From positions 30,189-94,188 of the forward strand of contig JAHFRD010000012.1 in the NCBI GenBank assembly GCA_023258975.1: a stretch of DNA of 64,000 nt, in the 5' to 3' direction. Below the pieces are notes generated by a model. The model saw only the letters and a list, made by a program, of their open reading frames with translations, ran no database searches and was not told the DNA's origin. Shown one piece after another: positions 34,121-43,369 of the stretch. The DNA is from Hydrogenophilales bacterium. GTDB lineage: Bacteria > Pseudomonadota > Gammaproteobacteria > Burkholderiales > Thiobacillaceae. The position numbers and the translations under genes were made by a program. The first letter of the stretch is position 1. Every line of letters begins with the position of its first letter.

Positions 34121-36034
34121 ATGTATGTGCTCTACGAAGAAGACGGCGACATCAAGGCCGGAAGCATCCTGGCCGACAACGACAGTTCGCTGCAGATCGA
34201 ATCCCAGCATGGCAAACGCGGCAAGCTGAAAGCCAACCATGTCCTCCTGCGTTTCGCCGCGCCGACGCCGGCGGAGGTCATGGAACGCGCGCGCGCGCTC
34301 AAGGACGAACTGGATCTGGATTTTCTTTGGGAAGTGGCGGGCGGGGAGGAATTCGGTTTCGAGGCGTTGGCCGCCGATTACCACGGCCATGCCGCCACCC
34401 CGGTGGAGGCCGGCGCCATCGTCCTGGCCCTGCACAACGCGCCGATCTACTTCCAGAAAAAAGGCAAAGGCCGCTACAAGGCCGCCGCCGCCGATATTCT
34501 CGCCGCCGCGAAAGCCGGGCTGGAGCGTCGGGCACGCGAGGCCGCGTTGCGCGCCGAGTGGGTGGAGACCCTGGTCGCGGGGCGGTTGCCGGGGCCATTC
34601 CACGGCCATGTCTTCGAACTGGCGCACAAACCGGACAAGAACAGCCTGGAATTCAGGGCGCTGAACGACGCCTGCGCCGCCACCAGCCTGTCGCCGGTGC
34701 GCTTGCTGGACAAGTGCGGGGCGATTCCTTCCAGCCATGAGTTCCATCGCCAGGCGTTTCGCCTCGCGCTGTTTCCCAAGGGATTCGGCTTTCCCGACCT
34801 GGCGGCCCCCTTGCCGCCGCCCGATCTGCCGGCGGGCGATACGCCGGCGTTCAGCATCGACGATGCCGCCACCACCGAGATCGACGATGCCTTCTCGGTG
34901 ATCTTCCGATCCGACGGCGGCGCCCGCGTCGGCATCCACATCGCCGCCCCGGCGCTGGGCATCCCGCCCGGTTCCGATCTGGATCGTCTGGCGGCGAGCC
35001 GTCTGTCCACGGTCTATTCCCCGGCGGAAAAGATCACCATGCTGCCGGAGGATCTGATCGCCCGGTACACCCTGGCGGAGAACCGCGATTGCCCGGCGCT
35101 CTCCATGTATCTGGAAGTCGGCCCGGATTATCGCGTCGAACACATGACCACCCTGGCGGACCGCATCAGCATCGCCGCCAACCTGCGCCACGAGGCCCTG
35201 GAACCGCTGTTCAACGAGAACAGCATCGGCCAGCCCGGCCCCGATTACCCATTCCGCCGCGAACTGGAATGGCTGTTTGAATTCGCCAAGGCGCTGGAAA
35301 TCGGACGCGGCAAGGCGGAGCAGGCGCAGCGTCACGATTACGTGTTCCGGGTTCGGGACGAACGGGTGGACATCTTCCCGCGCCCGCGCGGCAACCCCAT
35401 CGACAAGCTGGTCTCGGAGCTGATGATCCTGGCCAACAGCCGCTGGGGTGAATTCCTGGCCGAGAAGAACGTGGCCGGCGTCTATCGCTCGCAGGGTGGT
35501 GGCAAGGTGCGCATGAGCCTGACCCCGGCGCCGCATGAGGGCCTCGGGGTGTCCTGCTACGCCTGGAGCACTTCGCCGCTGCGGCGCTATGTCGATCTGG
35601 TCAACCAGCGCCAGATTCTCGCCGCTGCCGCCGGGGAAATGCCGGCGCACACCGTCTCCGATCCCGTGCTGTTCGCCGCCGTGCGCGACTTCGAGCTGGC
35701 CTACGATGCCTACAACGATTACCAGCGCCGCATGGAACGCTACTGGTGCCTGCGCTGGATTCAGCAGGAGAAGCTGGAGGAACTCGACGCCACCGCCTGG
35801 CGCGAAAACCTGATCCGCCTCGACGGCCTGCCCTTCGTCGCCCGCGTCACCGGCGCGCCGACGCTGAATCCGGGGGAACGCATCCGGGTGGCGCTGTCCG
35901 ACATCGACCTGCTCGACATCGACCTGACGTGTCGCTACCTCGCGCATCTCCCAGTTCATTCTCCGGACCTCCGCAAGGCTGATCCGACCGCTTCGGATGC
36001 CGTATCCGACCCCGGGGCGCCGCCCACCGCCTGA
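34121..36034 (+). CDS. RNase II-family exoribonuclease (RNB domain)
   Basis: A 637-aa enzyme that degrades RNA from the 3' end. The RNB core holds the metal site DDAATTEIDDAFSV (about 247-260), followed by SRLSTVYSPAEKITMLP and SELMILANSRWGEFLAEK, and SPLRRYVDLVNQRQI near the end. The N-terminal region lacks the cold-shock domains of E. coli RNase II/R and is closer to the shorter form common in betaproteobacteria and cyanobacteria. Full length, no broken motif. Confidence 0.9.
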   Translation: MYVLYEEDGDIKAGSILADNDSSLQIESQHGKRGKLKANHVLLRFAAPTPAEVMERARALKDELDLDFLWEVAGGEEFGFEALAADYHGHAATPVEAGAIVLALHNAPIYFQKKGKGRYKAAAADILAAAKAGLERRAREAALRAEWVETLVAGRLPGPFHGHVFELAHKPDKNSLEFRALNDACAATSLSPVRLLDKCGAIPSSHEFHRQAFRLALFPKGFGFPDLAAPLPPPDLPAGDTPAFSIDDAATTEIDDAFSVIFRSDGGARVGIHIAAPALGIPPGSDLDRLAASRLSTVYSPAEKITMLPEDLIARYTLAENRDCPALSMYLEVGPDYRVEHMTTLADRISIAANLRHEALEPLFNENSIGQPGPDYPFRRELEWLFEFAKALEIGRGKAEQAQRHDYVFRVRDERVDIFPRPRGNPIDKLVSELMILANSRWGEFLAEKNVAGVYRSQGGGKVRMSLTPAPHEGLGVSCYAWSTSPLRRYVDLVNQRQILAAAAGEMPAHTVSDPVLFAAVRDFELAYDAYNDYQRRMERYWCLRWIQQEKLEELDATAWRENLIRLDGLPFVARVTGAPTLNPGERIRVALSDIDLLDIDLTCRYLAHLPVHSPDLRKADPTASDAVSDPGAPPTA

Positions 36035-36047
36035 GCGAACTCGTGGA

Positions 36048-37007
36048 ATGTCGCACCCTCACGCATCCTGGCACCTGAGCGAATTCGTCGAGCCGCTTCC
36101 GTATGCGCCGTTGACCTCGGCGGATTGGGATGATCGCTTCACCAAGGCCATCCTGATCTCGGCCATCGTGCATGTCCTGTTCATCTTCGGCATGCAGTTC
36201 AAGGCGGCCAACCCCAAGCTGTTCGAGAACCCGAACCCGCCTCTGGACGTGGTGCTGGTCAACGCCAGGAGCAAGGACAAACCCTTGAAGGCGGACGTGC
36301 TGGCGCAGTCGAATCTGGATGGCGGCGGCAACGTCGATGAGGATCGCCAGGCGAAGACACCACTGCCCGCTTCCGACAGGGAACAGGCGATGAGCGCCGA
36401 AGCCGAGGTCAACGCGCGGGTGCGGGCGCTGGAAGCGCAGGCGCAGGCGTTGATGCATCAGGCCAAGTCCGACTACAAAATGCCGGAGCAGAAACCGACA
36501 CCACCGGCCGAGCAACGCCCGGCCGCGCCCAATCCGGCGCCGCTCGATCTGGCCGCGCGCAGCCTGGAAATGGCGCGTTTGCAGGCGCGCATCGACACCC
36601 AGATGGACGAGTACCAGAAGCGCCCGCGCAAGTTGCGCCCCGGCGCGCGGACCAAGGAGTACACCTTCGCCCAATACGTGACGGACTGGAGCCAGAAGGT
36701 CGAGCGCGTCGGCAACATGAATTACCCGGAAGCTGCGCGCCGAAACCACACTTACGGCAGTTTGATCCTGGAGGTGTGCATCAAGCCGGACGGCTCGCTG
36801 TATGACGAGGAAGACAGTCCCGCCGTCCTTAAGTCGTCCGGCACCAGGATATTGGATGCCGCCGCGATCAAGATCGTGCGACTGTCCTCGCCCTATTCGG
36901 CCTTCCCCGCCGAGATACGCGCCAGCATGACAAAGCTGAACATGGATGTTTTCTGCATCACCCGTACCTGGAGTTTCACCCGCTCCGATCAACTCACCAG
37001 CCAGTAG
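36048..37007 (+). CDS. TonB-family energy-transducer-like protein
   Basis: A 319-aa inner-membrane protein with a single N-terminal helix (AILISAIVHVLFIFGMQF), a proline- and alanine-rich periplasmic linker with helical segments (REQAMSAEAEVNARVRALE), and a C-terminal TonB-like domain (NYPEAARRNHTYGSLILEVCIKPDGS). No ExbB/ExbD are adjacent. The ATG chosen (MSHPHASWHLSEF) starts 13 bases after the RNase stop. Function as an energy transducer is inferred from fold only. Confidence 0.82.
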   Translation: MSHPHASWHLSEFVEPLPYAPLTSADWDDRFTKAILISAIVHVLFIFGMQFKAANPKLFENPNPPLDVVLVNARSKDKPLKADVLAQSNLDGGGNVDEDRQAKTPLPASDREQAMSAEAEVNARVRALEAQAQALMHQAKSDYKMPEQKPTPPAEQRPAAPNPAPLDLAARSLEMARLQARIDTQMDEYQKRPRKLRPGARTKEYTFAQYVTDWSQKVERVGNMNYPEAARRNHTYGSLILEVCIKPDGSLYDEEDSPAVLKSSGTRILDAAAIKIVRLSSPYSAFPAEIRASMTKLNMDVFCITRTWSFTRSDQLTSQ

Positions 37008-37081
37008 CGCGGGTGCGCCACGCCGCAACGCGACCCGCGCCCAAGCGCCGGATAAGTTGAATGAGGGTGACCATAAGCCAG

Positions 37082-37101
37082 GCTTATCGAGTAAGATAAG
37101 C
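37082..37101 (+). promoter_or_regulatory. LysR-type inverted repeat before fbp
   Basis: GCTTATC, six bases, GATAAGC: a perfect 7-bp inverted repeat with the spacing of LysR-type (T-N11-A) sites. It overlaps a second palindrome, ATAAGCC-A-GGCTTAT (37073-37087). A weak -10 (TAATAT) follows at 37108. CbbR is a plausible regulator of fbp in an autotroph, but this is an inference. Confidence 0.45.
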
Positions 37102-37131
37102 GGCTTCTAATATTCACAAGAGACCCAGCCC

Positions 37132-38136
37132 ATGCACACCGGAACCACGCTTACCCAGTTCATCATCGAGGAACAGCGTCATATCGCCGGCGCCACCGGC
37201 GACTTCACCGCCCTGTTGAACGATATCGTCACCGCCATCAAGACCATCTCCAACGCGGTGAACAAGGGCGCGCTGATCGGCGTGATGGGCGCGCTGGAAA
37301 CCGAGAACGTGCAGGGCGAAACGCAGAAGAAGCTCGACGTCATCACCAATGAAATGATGATCCGCAGCAACGAATGGGCCGGCCATCTGGCCGGGATGGC
37401 CTCCGAGGAAATGGATGAGGTCTACCCCATTCCCACGCAATACCCGCTCGGCAAATACCTGATGGTGTTCGACCCGCTCGACGGCTCGTCCAACGTCGAT
37501 ATCAACATCTCCGTGGGCACCATCTTCTCCATCCTGCGCGCGCAGGTGCCCAACCGCGCGGCGGTGGCAGCCGACTTCCTGCAACCCGGCGTCAAACAGG
37601 TCTGCGCCGGCTATGCCCTGTACGGTTCTTCCACCATGCTGGTGCTGACCACCGGCCACGGCGTCAACGGCTTCACCCTGGATCGCGACATCGGCGAGTT
37701 CGTCCTCACCCACCCGGCCATGAAGATTCCCGCCGACACCCGGGAATTCGCCATCAACGCCTCCAACCAGCGTTTCTGGGAAGCGCCGGTGCAGCGCTAT
37801 GTGTCGGAGTGCCTGGAAGGCGAGACCGGCCCCAGGGCCAAGGATTTCAACATGCGCTGGGTGGCCTCGATGGTCGCCGAGGTGCACCGCATCCTGACCC
37901 GCGGCGGCGTGTTCATGTACCCGCGTGATACCAAGGATCCGGCCAAGCCCGGCAAGCTGCGCCTGCTCTATGAAGCCAATCCGATGAGCTTCATCGTCGA
38001 GCAGGCCGGCGGCATCTCCTCCACCGGCCGCGAACGCATCCTCGACCTGCGACCGGAAAGCCTGCACCAGCGCGTGCCGGTGATTCTGGGGTCGAAGAAC
38101 GAAGTGGAGGTGGTGGTGGGGTACCACAAAACCTGA
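37132..38136 (+). CDS. fbp: Fructose-1,6-bisphosphatase, class I
   Basis: A 334-aa enzyme that removes the 1-phosphate in gluconeogenesis or the Calvin cycle. It has the class I signatures [21 protein letters not shown] and the C-terminal [22 protein letters not shown]. The start follows GAGACCCAGCCC. It is flanked upstream by a palindromic operator-like site and downstream by a 57-bp palindrome that includes a terminator. Full length. Confidence 0.95.
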   Translation: MHTGTTLTQFIIEEQRHIAGATGDFTALLNDIVTAIKTISNAVNKGALIGVMGALETENVQGETQKKLDVITNEMMIRSNEWAGHLAGMASEEMDEVYPIPTQYPLGKYLMVFDPLDGSSNVDINISVGTIFSILRAQVPNRAAVAADFLQPGVKQVCAGYALYGSSTMLVLTTGHGVNGFTLDRDIGEFVLTHPAMKIPADTREFAINASNQRFWEAPVQRYVSECLEGETGPRAKDFNMRWVASMVAEVHRILTRGGVFMYPRDTKDPAKPGKLRLLYEANPMSFIVEQAGGISSTGRERILDLRPESLHQRVPVILGSKNEVEVVVGYHKT

Positions 38137-38143
38137 CCCTCAG

Positions 38144-38200
38144 CTTATTCACGGCACAAAAAAACGCCCTGACAGGGCGTTTTTTCGTGCCGTGAATAAG
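38144..38200. terminator. 57-bp palindrome with bidirectional terminator
   Basis: The left arm CTTATTCACGGCAC and the right arm GTGCCGTGAATAAG flank AAAAAAACGCCCTG, AC, AGGGCGTTTTTT. The inner stem with A and T tracts is a classic bidirectional terminator between fbp and the convergent gene. The outer arms extend the pairing to about 27 bp, longer than termination needs. Confidence 0.88.
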
Positions 38201-38209
38201 CGTATGCAA

Positions 38210-38917
38210 TCAGGCGTGAAAGCTCCTGAAATAATTGAGCACATTGGTGGCATTCCAGGGTGGTATGCCAGACATGACCGAATAAGTGCCCCCATTCACA
38301 ACCACCGCGTTAAACATGGCAACGACCTGATCGCGACTGATCGGGTAAGCCGGGTATCCCTTGGTGGGATGTGCCGCATTCATGTAGGCGGCCACGGCCT
38401 CCCTGCCCAATTCCAGGTCGCCGACATAGCCGGCCTTGGCTCTGAGCGTCCAGTTGATGTTCTGAACCCCGGTGCTTGTCACAACGAAACCGGCCAGCAC
38501 GTCCCATACCGAGGCCTCGCTTATCGTGCCGATTGGAGTACCAGCCCCTGACATTTTTTCCTTTTCATAGGCGTTGGCGAAACGTTTTGCGAGGACATAC
38601 GTGTAAGGAGTGAGGCGGAACGCACGTGGATTCCCGTTGGCATTCAGGAAATCACTGGCCGCATTGGGCCAACTCACTGGCGGCAGACTGGCGTAGTAAG
38701 CAGGTGTTTGTCCCAGTTCGGCGCAGTTGCCTTGTAGATGGGTGGATACATTGCCTGACAACTGGCCGGAGATGGTGCAGTTATGCGTGGAGGCGCCCAG
38801 AACGGGTTGGCTGGCCAGCGTGGCGAGCACGACCGGTGTAGCCAGACCACTTTTGACCAGTTTCCTGCGCAGGGCGTCAGGCGTATTGCCGTTTGGCTTG
38901 CTTGCTTGATCAGACAT
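38210..38917 (-). CDS. Secreted-looking protein, possible HPr-rel-A client
   Basis: A 235-aa protein. The N-terminus resembles a Tat-like or atypical export signal: ALRRKLVKSGLATPVVLATLASQPVLGA, with a double Arg and a long weakly hydrophobic stretch. After it come NCTISGQLSGNVSTHLQGNC and a soluble body. I have seen similar signal/CTxSG starts in proteins coded near HprK-like kinases, which is why it is listed as a possible substrate. It is on the same strand as the nucleotidyltransferase, HprK-like and PqqD-like genes, 210 bases downstream of them. Function unknown. Confidence 0.6.
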   Translation of the reverse strand: MSDQASKPNGNTPDALRRKLVKSGLATPVVLATLASQPVLGASTHNCTISGQLSGNVSTHLQGNCAELGQTPAYYASLPPVSWPNAASDFLNANGNPRAFRLTPYTYVLAKRFANAYEKEKMSGAGTPIGTISEASVWDVLAGFVVTSTGVQNINWTLRAKAGYVGDLELGREAVAAYMNAAHPTKGYPAYPISRDQVVAMFNAVVVNGGTYSVMSGIPPWNATNVLNYFRSFHA

Positions 38918-39127
38918 GATGCGGTCTACCTAAGAAACAATTGCTTGTTATACGCAAGATTCATGCCTTTTTATAACGCTTTGATTTTAGGGGCTGGCTA
39001 CCCTCCTTGCGGTAAGCCATGTAATAAATATCGACGGATCTGGCGCCATTGTCCGGGAGCGGAGAAAGGCAGGCTTGTTCAAATTTAGGGAGTCATGTGC
39101 GAATTTTCCATGACGCCCGCATATCGA

Positions 39128-40195
39128 CTATGCATCGCCCGCTTTGAAGGTCTTGCGCAACAGGTGGGGAATCAGCAGGTGCGCGGGCATGCGTAGCCAG
39201 TGGCTACGCACAAAGAGTGCGAAAGTGGCCGGGCCGGAAAACCAGGTTCGGCATTCCGCGTGGGCGCTGGCGAAGGCGGGCAGGAACAAGGCGTCGAGCA
39301 GCGCGGTGGCGAGGTGACCAGGCTGTTCCGGACACGCCGCTTCCAGGTTCACCGGGATGGGGGTGCGCAGCAGGCGACGCGCATAGCGCAGGGCGTAATA
39401 AAGCGGCCGACCGAGATTGAGGGTTTCCGCGCGCGCCAGCAGGTGTGGCCAGAAATCCGGGTCGCCGCCGTAGGCGCGCAGCAGGGCATCCAGATCGACC
39501 AGATCGCGCAGGCCATGCCGCCATTCGCCTTCATGAAATAGATGGGTGGCGGAATGCAGTACCTGATCGGCCGGCTCGGGAATGGAGAAACGTGGAAATT
39601 CCGGTAGCGGGATCGAGGCCGCCAGGATCAGAGCGGGCCGGGTCTTGCGCCGGGCGGTTTCAGGCAGGATGTTGTGATGCACGTCCAGCCAGGTTCGGCG
39701 ACGGATGTGTTGCATCGGCGGCAGTTCGTGCATCCACTCGCGGTAGTAGCGCAGGTCGTAGGCGTCGTGCGGGCTGGTGATCCAGCCGTCGAGCATCAGC
39801 GCGGCTTCCGTGGCCCCCAGTTGCGTGCGAGGCACCAGCAGATCGATGTCGGTGAAGATGCGCCCGGCCGCAGGGGGCAGATCTGCCGCCGCGTAGGCCG
39901 CGCCCTTGAGCAGCACCACGGGGCCCTCGGTGCGTTGCAGGGCATGCCCCAGTTGTCGCAGTTCCCAGTGGACTGCGCGGCGCTGTTGTTCCGCCAGCGT
40001 GAGTGCCGCTTCCAGATGTCGCCAGACGGCTTTCGGCAGGCGCCCGGAGAAGCTGGATGCGAGCGCGCCCAGGCGGCCGAGCAGGCCGGCGACACGCGCC
40101 TGGCGTACCACGCGATCCCAGGTTTCCGCATCGAAACCGGCCATCGCGTCGGGTTCGCGCAGGGCAAGCAGGAGCGCGTCGCACACGGGTTTCAT
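39128..40195 (-). CDS. Nucleotidyltransferase-family protein of the HPr-rel-A cassette
   Basis: A 355-aa protein of the family of nucleotidyltransferase-like proteins often seen with capsular and lasso-like clusters. The start ATG overlaps the kinase stop (ATGA). The characteristic segment is LLKGAAYAAADLPPAAGRIFTDIDLLVP, where D-x-D (TDIDLL) is the metal site, and an H-rich region follows (WLDVHHNIL). An upstream in-frame start would lie in the kinase gene. With the two genes upstream it forms the HPr-rel-A-like set; its nucleotide substrate is not known. Confidence 0.75.
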   Translation of the reverse strand: MKPVCDALLLALREPDAMAGFDAETWDRVVRQARVAGLLGRLGALASSFSGRLPKAVWRHLEAALTLAEQQRRAVHWELRQLGHALQRTEGPVVLLKGAAYAAADLPPAAGRIFTDIDLLVPRTQLGATEAALMLDGWITSPHDAYDLRYYREWMHELPPMQHIRRRTWLDVHHNILPETARRKTRPALILAASIPLPEFPRFSIPEPADQVLHSATHLFHEGEWRHGLRDLVDLDALLRAYGGDPDFWPHLLARAETLNLGRPLYYALRYARRLLRTPIPVNLEAACPEQPGHLATALLDALFLPAFASAHAECRTWFSGPATFALFVRSHWLRMPAHLLIPHLLRKTFKAGDA

Positions 40196-41097
40196 GTAAC
40201 CAGATTCTCGAATACCGCCAGCGCGTCTTCCAGGCGCGAGTATTCGAAGTCCCAGCAATCGCAGCGGTCGATCAGGGCGGCGTTGAGTTCAAAGCCAAGA
40301 CGCCCGAGCAGGCTGTAGTTGAAGCCATGAGTGGCGGCATGGATGAAGGCGTCCGCTTTCGAGTGGCGAGTGAGCCTTGCCACCGCGTCGGCGCGCCAGC
40401 GCGGGAACACGATGTGGGCGGCGCGCGCTTTCTCATGCATGCGCGCCACGCTCTCGGAGGGAGGCCTCAGGTGGGCGACCGTGCCCTTGTGGGTGTCCCG
40501 CGCGATGTCGCCGATCACGGCGTGTGGGAAGGCCGCGCGAACGACATCGATCGACTGGTTCTTCAAGCTGATCGGGCGCGCCAGCGGGACGACAAGCCCG
40601 TCGTCACGGTCGATCAGGGTGATTTCGTCCGAAAGCAGGCGCCAACCGGAGAGAGAGAGCGCGGCGGTCAGCGTGCTTTTTCCGGCGCCCGGGTCGCCCG
40701 GCAGGATCACCGCGCGGCCGTGTCGTTCCAGGACGGCGGCATGCAGCATGAGGTAGTGCTGGGCATGGCCGGCGATACACCAGTTCATGCCCCACTCCAG
40801 CAGCGGGAAGGCGTGATTGGCGGGCAGCGGCTTGAACGGAGCATGGCTGTCGTGCCAGAAATTGCATTGTGGCCGGAACCAGCGGCGCGGGCCGGATACC
40901 TTGTCGACACGGATGTGGTAATCGCGAAAGCCGCTCTCGCACAAGGGAAAGTCGGGGTAAAGCATGACCAGTCCGCGCGCGACCTCTTCGCTATGGCAGC
41001 GGATCAGGAAACGGAACGGCCCGGTGCGCAGATCCAGCCCCCGCGCCAGTTGCCGCCGCAACGCCGCCGGGGAAAGGTCGCCCAGGTTCAACGCCAC
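40192..41097 (-). CDS. HprK-related kinase A
   Basis: A 301-aa kinase-like protein. The P-loop GDPGAGKSTLTAAL (about 152-165) and the following LSDEITLIDRDDG match the HPr kinase C-terminal fold, while the N-terminal half (MALNLGDLSPAALRRQLARG) is different from true HprK. Such proteins are called HprK-related kinase A and occur with a PqqD-like protein and a nucleotidyltransferase; the target is unknown. No HPr or PTS gene is in the window. The gene overlaps its neighbours on both sides, so the three are translated together. Confidence 0.8.
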   Translation of the reverse strand: MALNLGDLSPAALRRQLARGLDLRTGPFRFLIRCHSEEVARGLVMLYPDFPLCESGFRDYHIRVDKVSGPRRWFRPQCNFWHDSHAPFKPLPANHAFPLLEWGMNWCIAGHAQHYLMLHAAVLERHGRAVILPGDPGAGKSTLTAALSLSGWRLLSDEITLIDRDDGLVVPLARPISLKNQSIDVVRAAFPHAVIGDIARDTHKGTVAHLRPPSESVARMHEKARAAHIVFPRWRADAVARLTRHSKADAFIHAATHGFNYSLLGRLGFELNAALIDRCDCWDFEYSRLEDALAVFENLVT

Positions 41098-41351
41098 GCC
41101 ACGAAATCAATTTTCGCCAGCGCGGAGAGGATGACGTCGAGGTCTTCCAGTTCCAGCCCGCCGGCCTCGGCCAGATCGGCCTGTTCCGATTCGCCGCCCT
41201 CCAGCAATTGCAGTAACACCCTTCCGGCACTTTCCGAGAGACGATGGGTGTCGTTGGACAGGGCGTGGTGGAACACGTATTCGCCATCCCAGTGGCGCCA
41301 GGCGAGGCCCGCCTGATCGGCGATGCGCCAGTAGCGTAACGGGGCGCTCAT
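41088..41351 (-). CDS. PqqD-family chaperone-like protein (HPr-rel-A system)
   Basis: An 87-aa protein with the PqqD/RRE-like winged-helix pattern: RYWRIADQAGLAWRHWDGEYVFHHALSNDTHRLSESAGRVLLQLLEGG and a C-terminal helix. PqqD-like domains bind leader peptides of modified peptides. The start MSAPLRYWRIAD lies 8 bases after the hslV stop; a longer frame would run into hslV. It overlaps the kinase start by 10 bases. Confidence 0.78.
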   Translation of the reverse strand: MSAPLRYWRIADQAGLAWRHWDGEYVFHHALSNDTHRLSESAGRVLLQLLEGGESEQADLAEAGGLELEDLDVILSALAKIDFVAWR

Positions 41352-41359
41352 GCCCGGGA

Positions 41360-41896
41360 TTACGCCAGTGTCTCGATGAGGATGCTGCGATTGGTGTAGA
41401 TGCACAGGTCGGCGGCGATGCCGATCGACTCGCGCGCGATGGCTTCCGGGGCCATATCGGTATGCTCCAGCAGGGCGCGCGCCGCCGATTGGGCATAGGC
41501 GCCGCCGCTGCCGATGGCGGCGATGCCATATTCCGGCTCCAGAACATCGCCCGCCCCGGTGAGGATCAGCGAACTGCCGCGATCCGCCACCACCAGCATG
41601 GCTTCAAGGCGGCGCAACATGCGATCGGTGCGCCAGTCCTTGGCCAGTTCCACGGCGCTGCGCACCAGGTGGCCCTGGTGTTTTTCCAGCTTGGCCTCGA
41701 AGCGCTCGAACAGGGTGAAGGCATCCGCCGTGCCGCCGGCGAATCCGGCCAGAATGCGATCCTGATAAAGCTTGCGAATCTTGCGCGCGCTGGACTTGAT
41801 GACGATGTTGCCGAGGGTGACCTGGCCATCGCCCGCGATGACCACATCCTCGCCGCGCCGCACGGAAATGATGGTGGTGCCGTGAAACTGTTCCAT
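41360..41896 (-). CDS. hslV: ATP-dependent protease peptidase subunit HslV
   Basis: A 178-aa Thr-protease subunit of the HslUV complex. It begins [17 protein letters not shown], a six-residue propeptide followed by the catalytic Thr (T7), as in other betaproteobacteria and ClpQ. The proteasome-like motifs [29 protein letters not shown] and [16 protein letters not shown] are intact. HslU, its ATPase partner, usually follows directly, but here the PqqD-like gene comes next, 8 bases away. It lies 14 bases after the STAS gene. Confidence 0.94.
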   Translation of the reverse strand: MEQFHGTTIISVRRGEDVVIAGDGQVTLGNIVIKSSARKIRKLYQDRILAGFAGGTADAFTLFERFEAKLEKHQGHLVRSAVELAKDWRTDRMLRRLEAMLVVADRGSSLILTGAGDVLEPEYGIAAIGSGGAYAQSAARALLEHTDMAPEAIARESIGIAADLCIYTNRSILIETLA

Positions 41897-41910
41897 GAAA
41901 TCAGCCTATG

Positions 41911-43041
41911 TCAGATGCGAGTGCGGCCATGCACCGCCGCGAACTGGCTGGCACCGACGATTTTCAGCAGGGTATTCACCATTTCGTTGCCTTCGATGAA
42001 TTGAATGGCGCGCTCGCCCTGTGCCAGGTTGATCAGGGTTTCCAGAAGGAGGCCGACGGCGGCGAAGTCGATACGGGTGACCTGGGCGAGATCAATGTCG
42101 ACCCGCTTGCGCTCCTCGGCGAAGCGGCTCAGTTGACCCAACTGAATCTCGGAGCCGGGCCCGATGATCCCGGATAGATTGAAGACCTGTCCCGCGCCCC
42201 CCGGCGGCGTCGCGTCGGGCGCGTCGCTGCCGCGCGACGGCAGGGCCAGGGGAGGGGTATACGAGGGCGGGGAAAGCTCGAAGGCGACGGCATAACCGAC
42301 GGCGGCCTCCTCGAAATCGAGTTCCTTTCCCAATAGACGCAGCGTGGCCAACCACAGCAGCCAGCCGGACTCGCCCAGGCGGTCGCCCTGTTGCGCCGCT
42401 CCCAGCCGCACCGCGAAGCCGGGGCCGCCGATCAATTCCACCGGTTTGCGCATCTTGTCGAGTTCAGCAAGGCAATCGAACATGACCTTGGCCGTTTCTT
42501 CCACCGGCGCCGGACACTTGCTGACTTCCACACGGACAAACGGCGCTTCCCGCGCTTCCTGCGTGAAGCGTTGCAGCTTGACCCGCTCGATGTTGCCGAA
42601 TTTTTCGCCGAAGCTCATCAGCGGCACCGGCACGGACGCCACCTTCAATTGGCCACGCGGCGCCCAGGTGGGTGGGGAATGCTCGAACTTCACCGCGAAA
42701 TCCACCGCCGCGTCCTCGAACGGCTCGGGCTGGTTGCTCGCCTCGTAGAGGTCGAACAACATGTACCAGGGCAGGGGGTCGCGGTTATCCGGGTGGTCGA
42801 GCAGATAGCGATTGAGCAGCGCGGCGGCTTCGCCCACCTTGCCATTGGCGTAGAGCACCGCCGCCTCCTCGAACTCCGGCACCAGGCCGCCGCCCGCCTC
42901 CTGAACCTCGATGCCGCCCTCCTCGGATTCGCTCGCCGCGTTGGCCAGCGTATAGGAAGGGCCGGCCGCGAATTCCGGCTGCCCTTCCTTGAGGAAGGCC
43001 ATCAGGTCTTCGGGCTTGTCCTTGCGGAAGAAAGAGAACAC
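41911..43041 (-). CDS. STAS-domain protein with TPR-like N-terminus
   Basis: A 376-aa soluble protein. The N-terminal region has a stretch of charged residues (MFSFFRKDKPEDL) and a TPR-like helical part (EEAAVLYANGKVGEAAALLNRYLLDHP). Toward the C-terminus is a STAS domain (RKRVDIDLAQVTRIDFAAVGLLLETLINLAQGE). A second, degenerate STAS-like segment (RVEVSKCPAPVEETAKVMFDCLAELDKMRKPVELIGG) precedes it. Such proteins often lie upstream of hslV in betaproteobacteria. Role unknown, perhaps in regulation. Confidence 0.78.
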   Translation of the reverse strand: MFSFFRKDKPEDLMAFLKEGQPEFAAGPSYTLANAASESEEGGIEVQEAGGGLVPEFEEAAVLYANGKVGEAAALLNRYLLDHPDNRDPLPWYMLFDLYEASNQPEPFEDAAVDFAVKFEHSPPTWAPRGQLKVASVPVPLMSFGEKFGNIERVKLQRFTQEAREAPFVRVEVSKCPAPVEETAKVMFDCLAELDKMRKPVELIGGPGFAVRLGAAQQGDRLGESGWLLWLATLRLLGKELDFEEAAVGYAVAFELSPPSYTPPLALPSRGSDAPDATPPGGAGQVFNLSGIIGPGSEIQLGQLSRFAEERKRVDIDLAQVTRIDFAAVGLLLETLINLAQGERAIQFIEGNEMVNTLLKIVGASQFAAVHGRTRI

Positions 43042-43126
43042 GGGAGGGGGTTACCAAGTGGGGCGGAGAGCCGCGATAGTAGAACCTGCATGAGGGGGCG
43101 GCAAGCCGCGCGCGCCGGATGAGGCG

Positions 43127-43345
43127 TCAAGGCACCGGGTCGTGTCCGCCGGAGTGCCAGGGATGGCAGCGGGAAACTCGCCGCGCGGCCATCCAGCTCC
43201 CCTTGATCGCGCCGTATTTCTCCACCGCCGCGCGCGCGTAATGCGAGCAGGTGGGTGTGAAGCGGCATTGATTTCCGATGAATGGGGAAAGCAGAAGCTG
43301 GTAGCCGCGAATCAGGCCGACGAGCAGGTGTTGTGCCAGGTTCAT
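43127..43345 (-). CDS. yidD: Membrane protein insertion efficiency factor YidD
   Basis: A 72-aa protein with the whole YidD family pattern: LIRGYQLLLSPFIGNQCRFTPTCSHYA and AIKGSWMAARRVSRCHPWHSGGHDPVP. It assists membrane insertion and in most bacteria lies between rnpA and yidC; here it is away from them. Short but clearly homologous. Confidence 0.92.
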   Translation of the reverse strand: MNLAQHLLVGLIRGYQLLLSPFIGNQCRFTPTCSHYARAAVEKYGAIKGSWMAARRVSRCHPWHSGGHDPVP

Positions 43346-43369
43346 GAGCGTGCTCCTCGGATATTCAGC

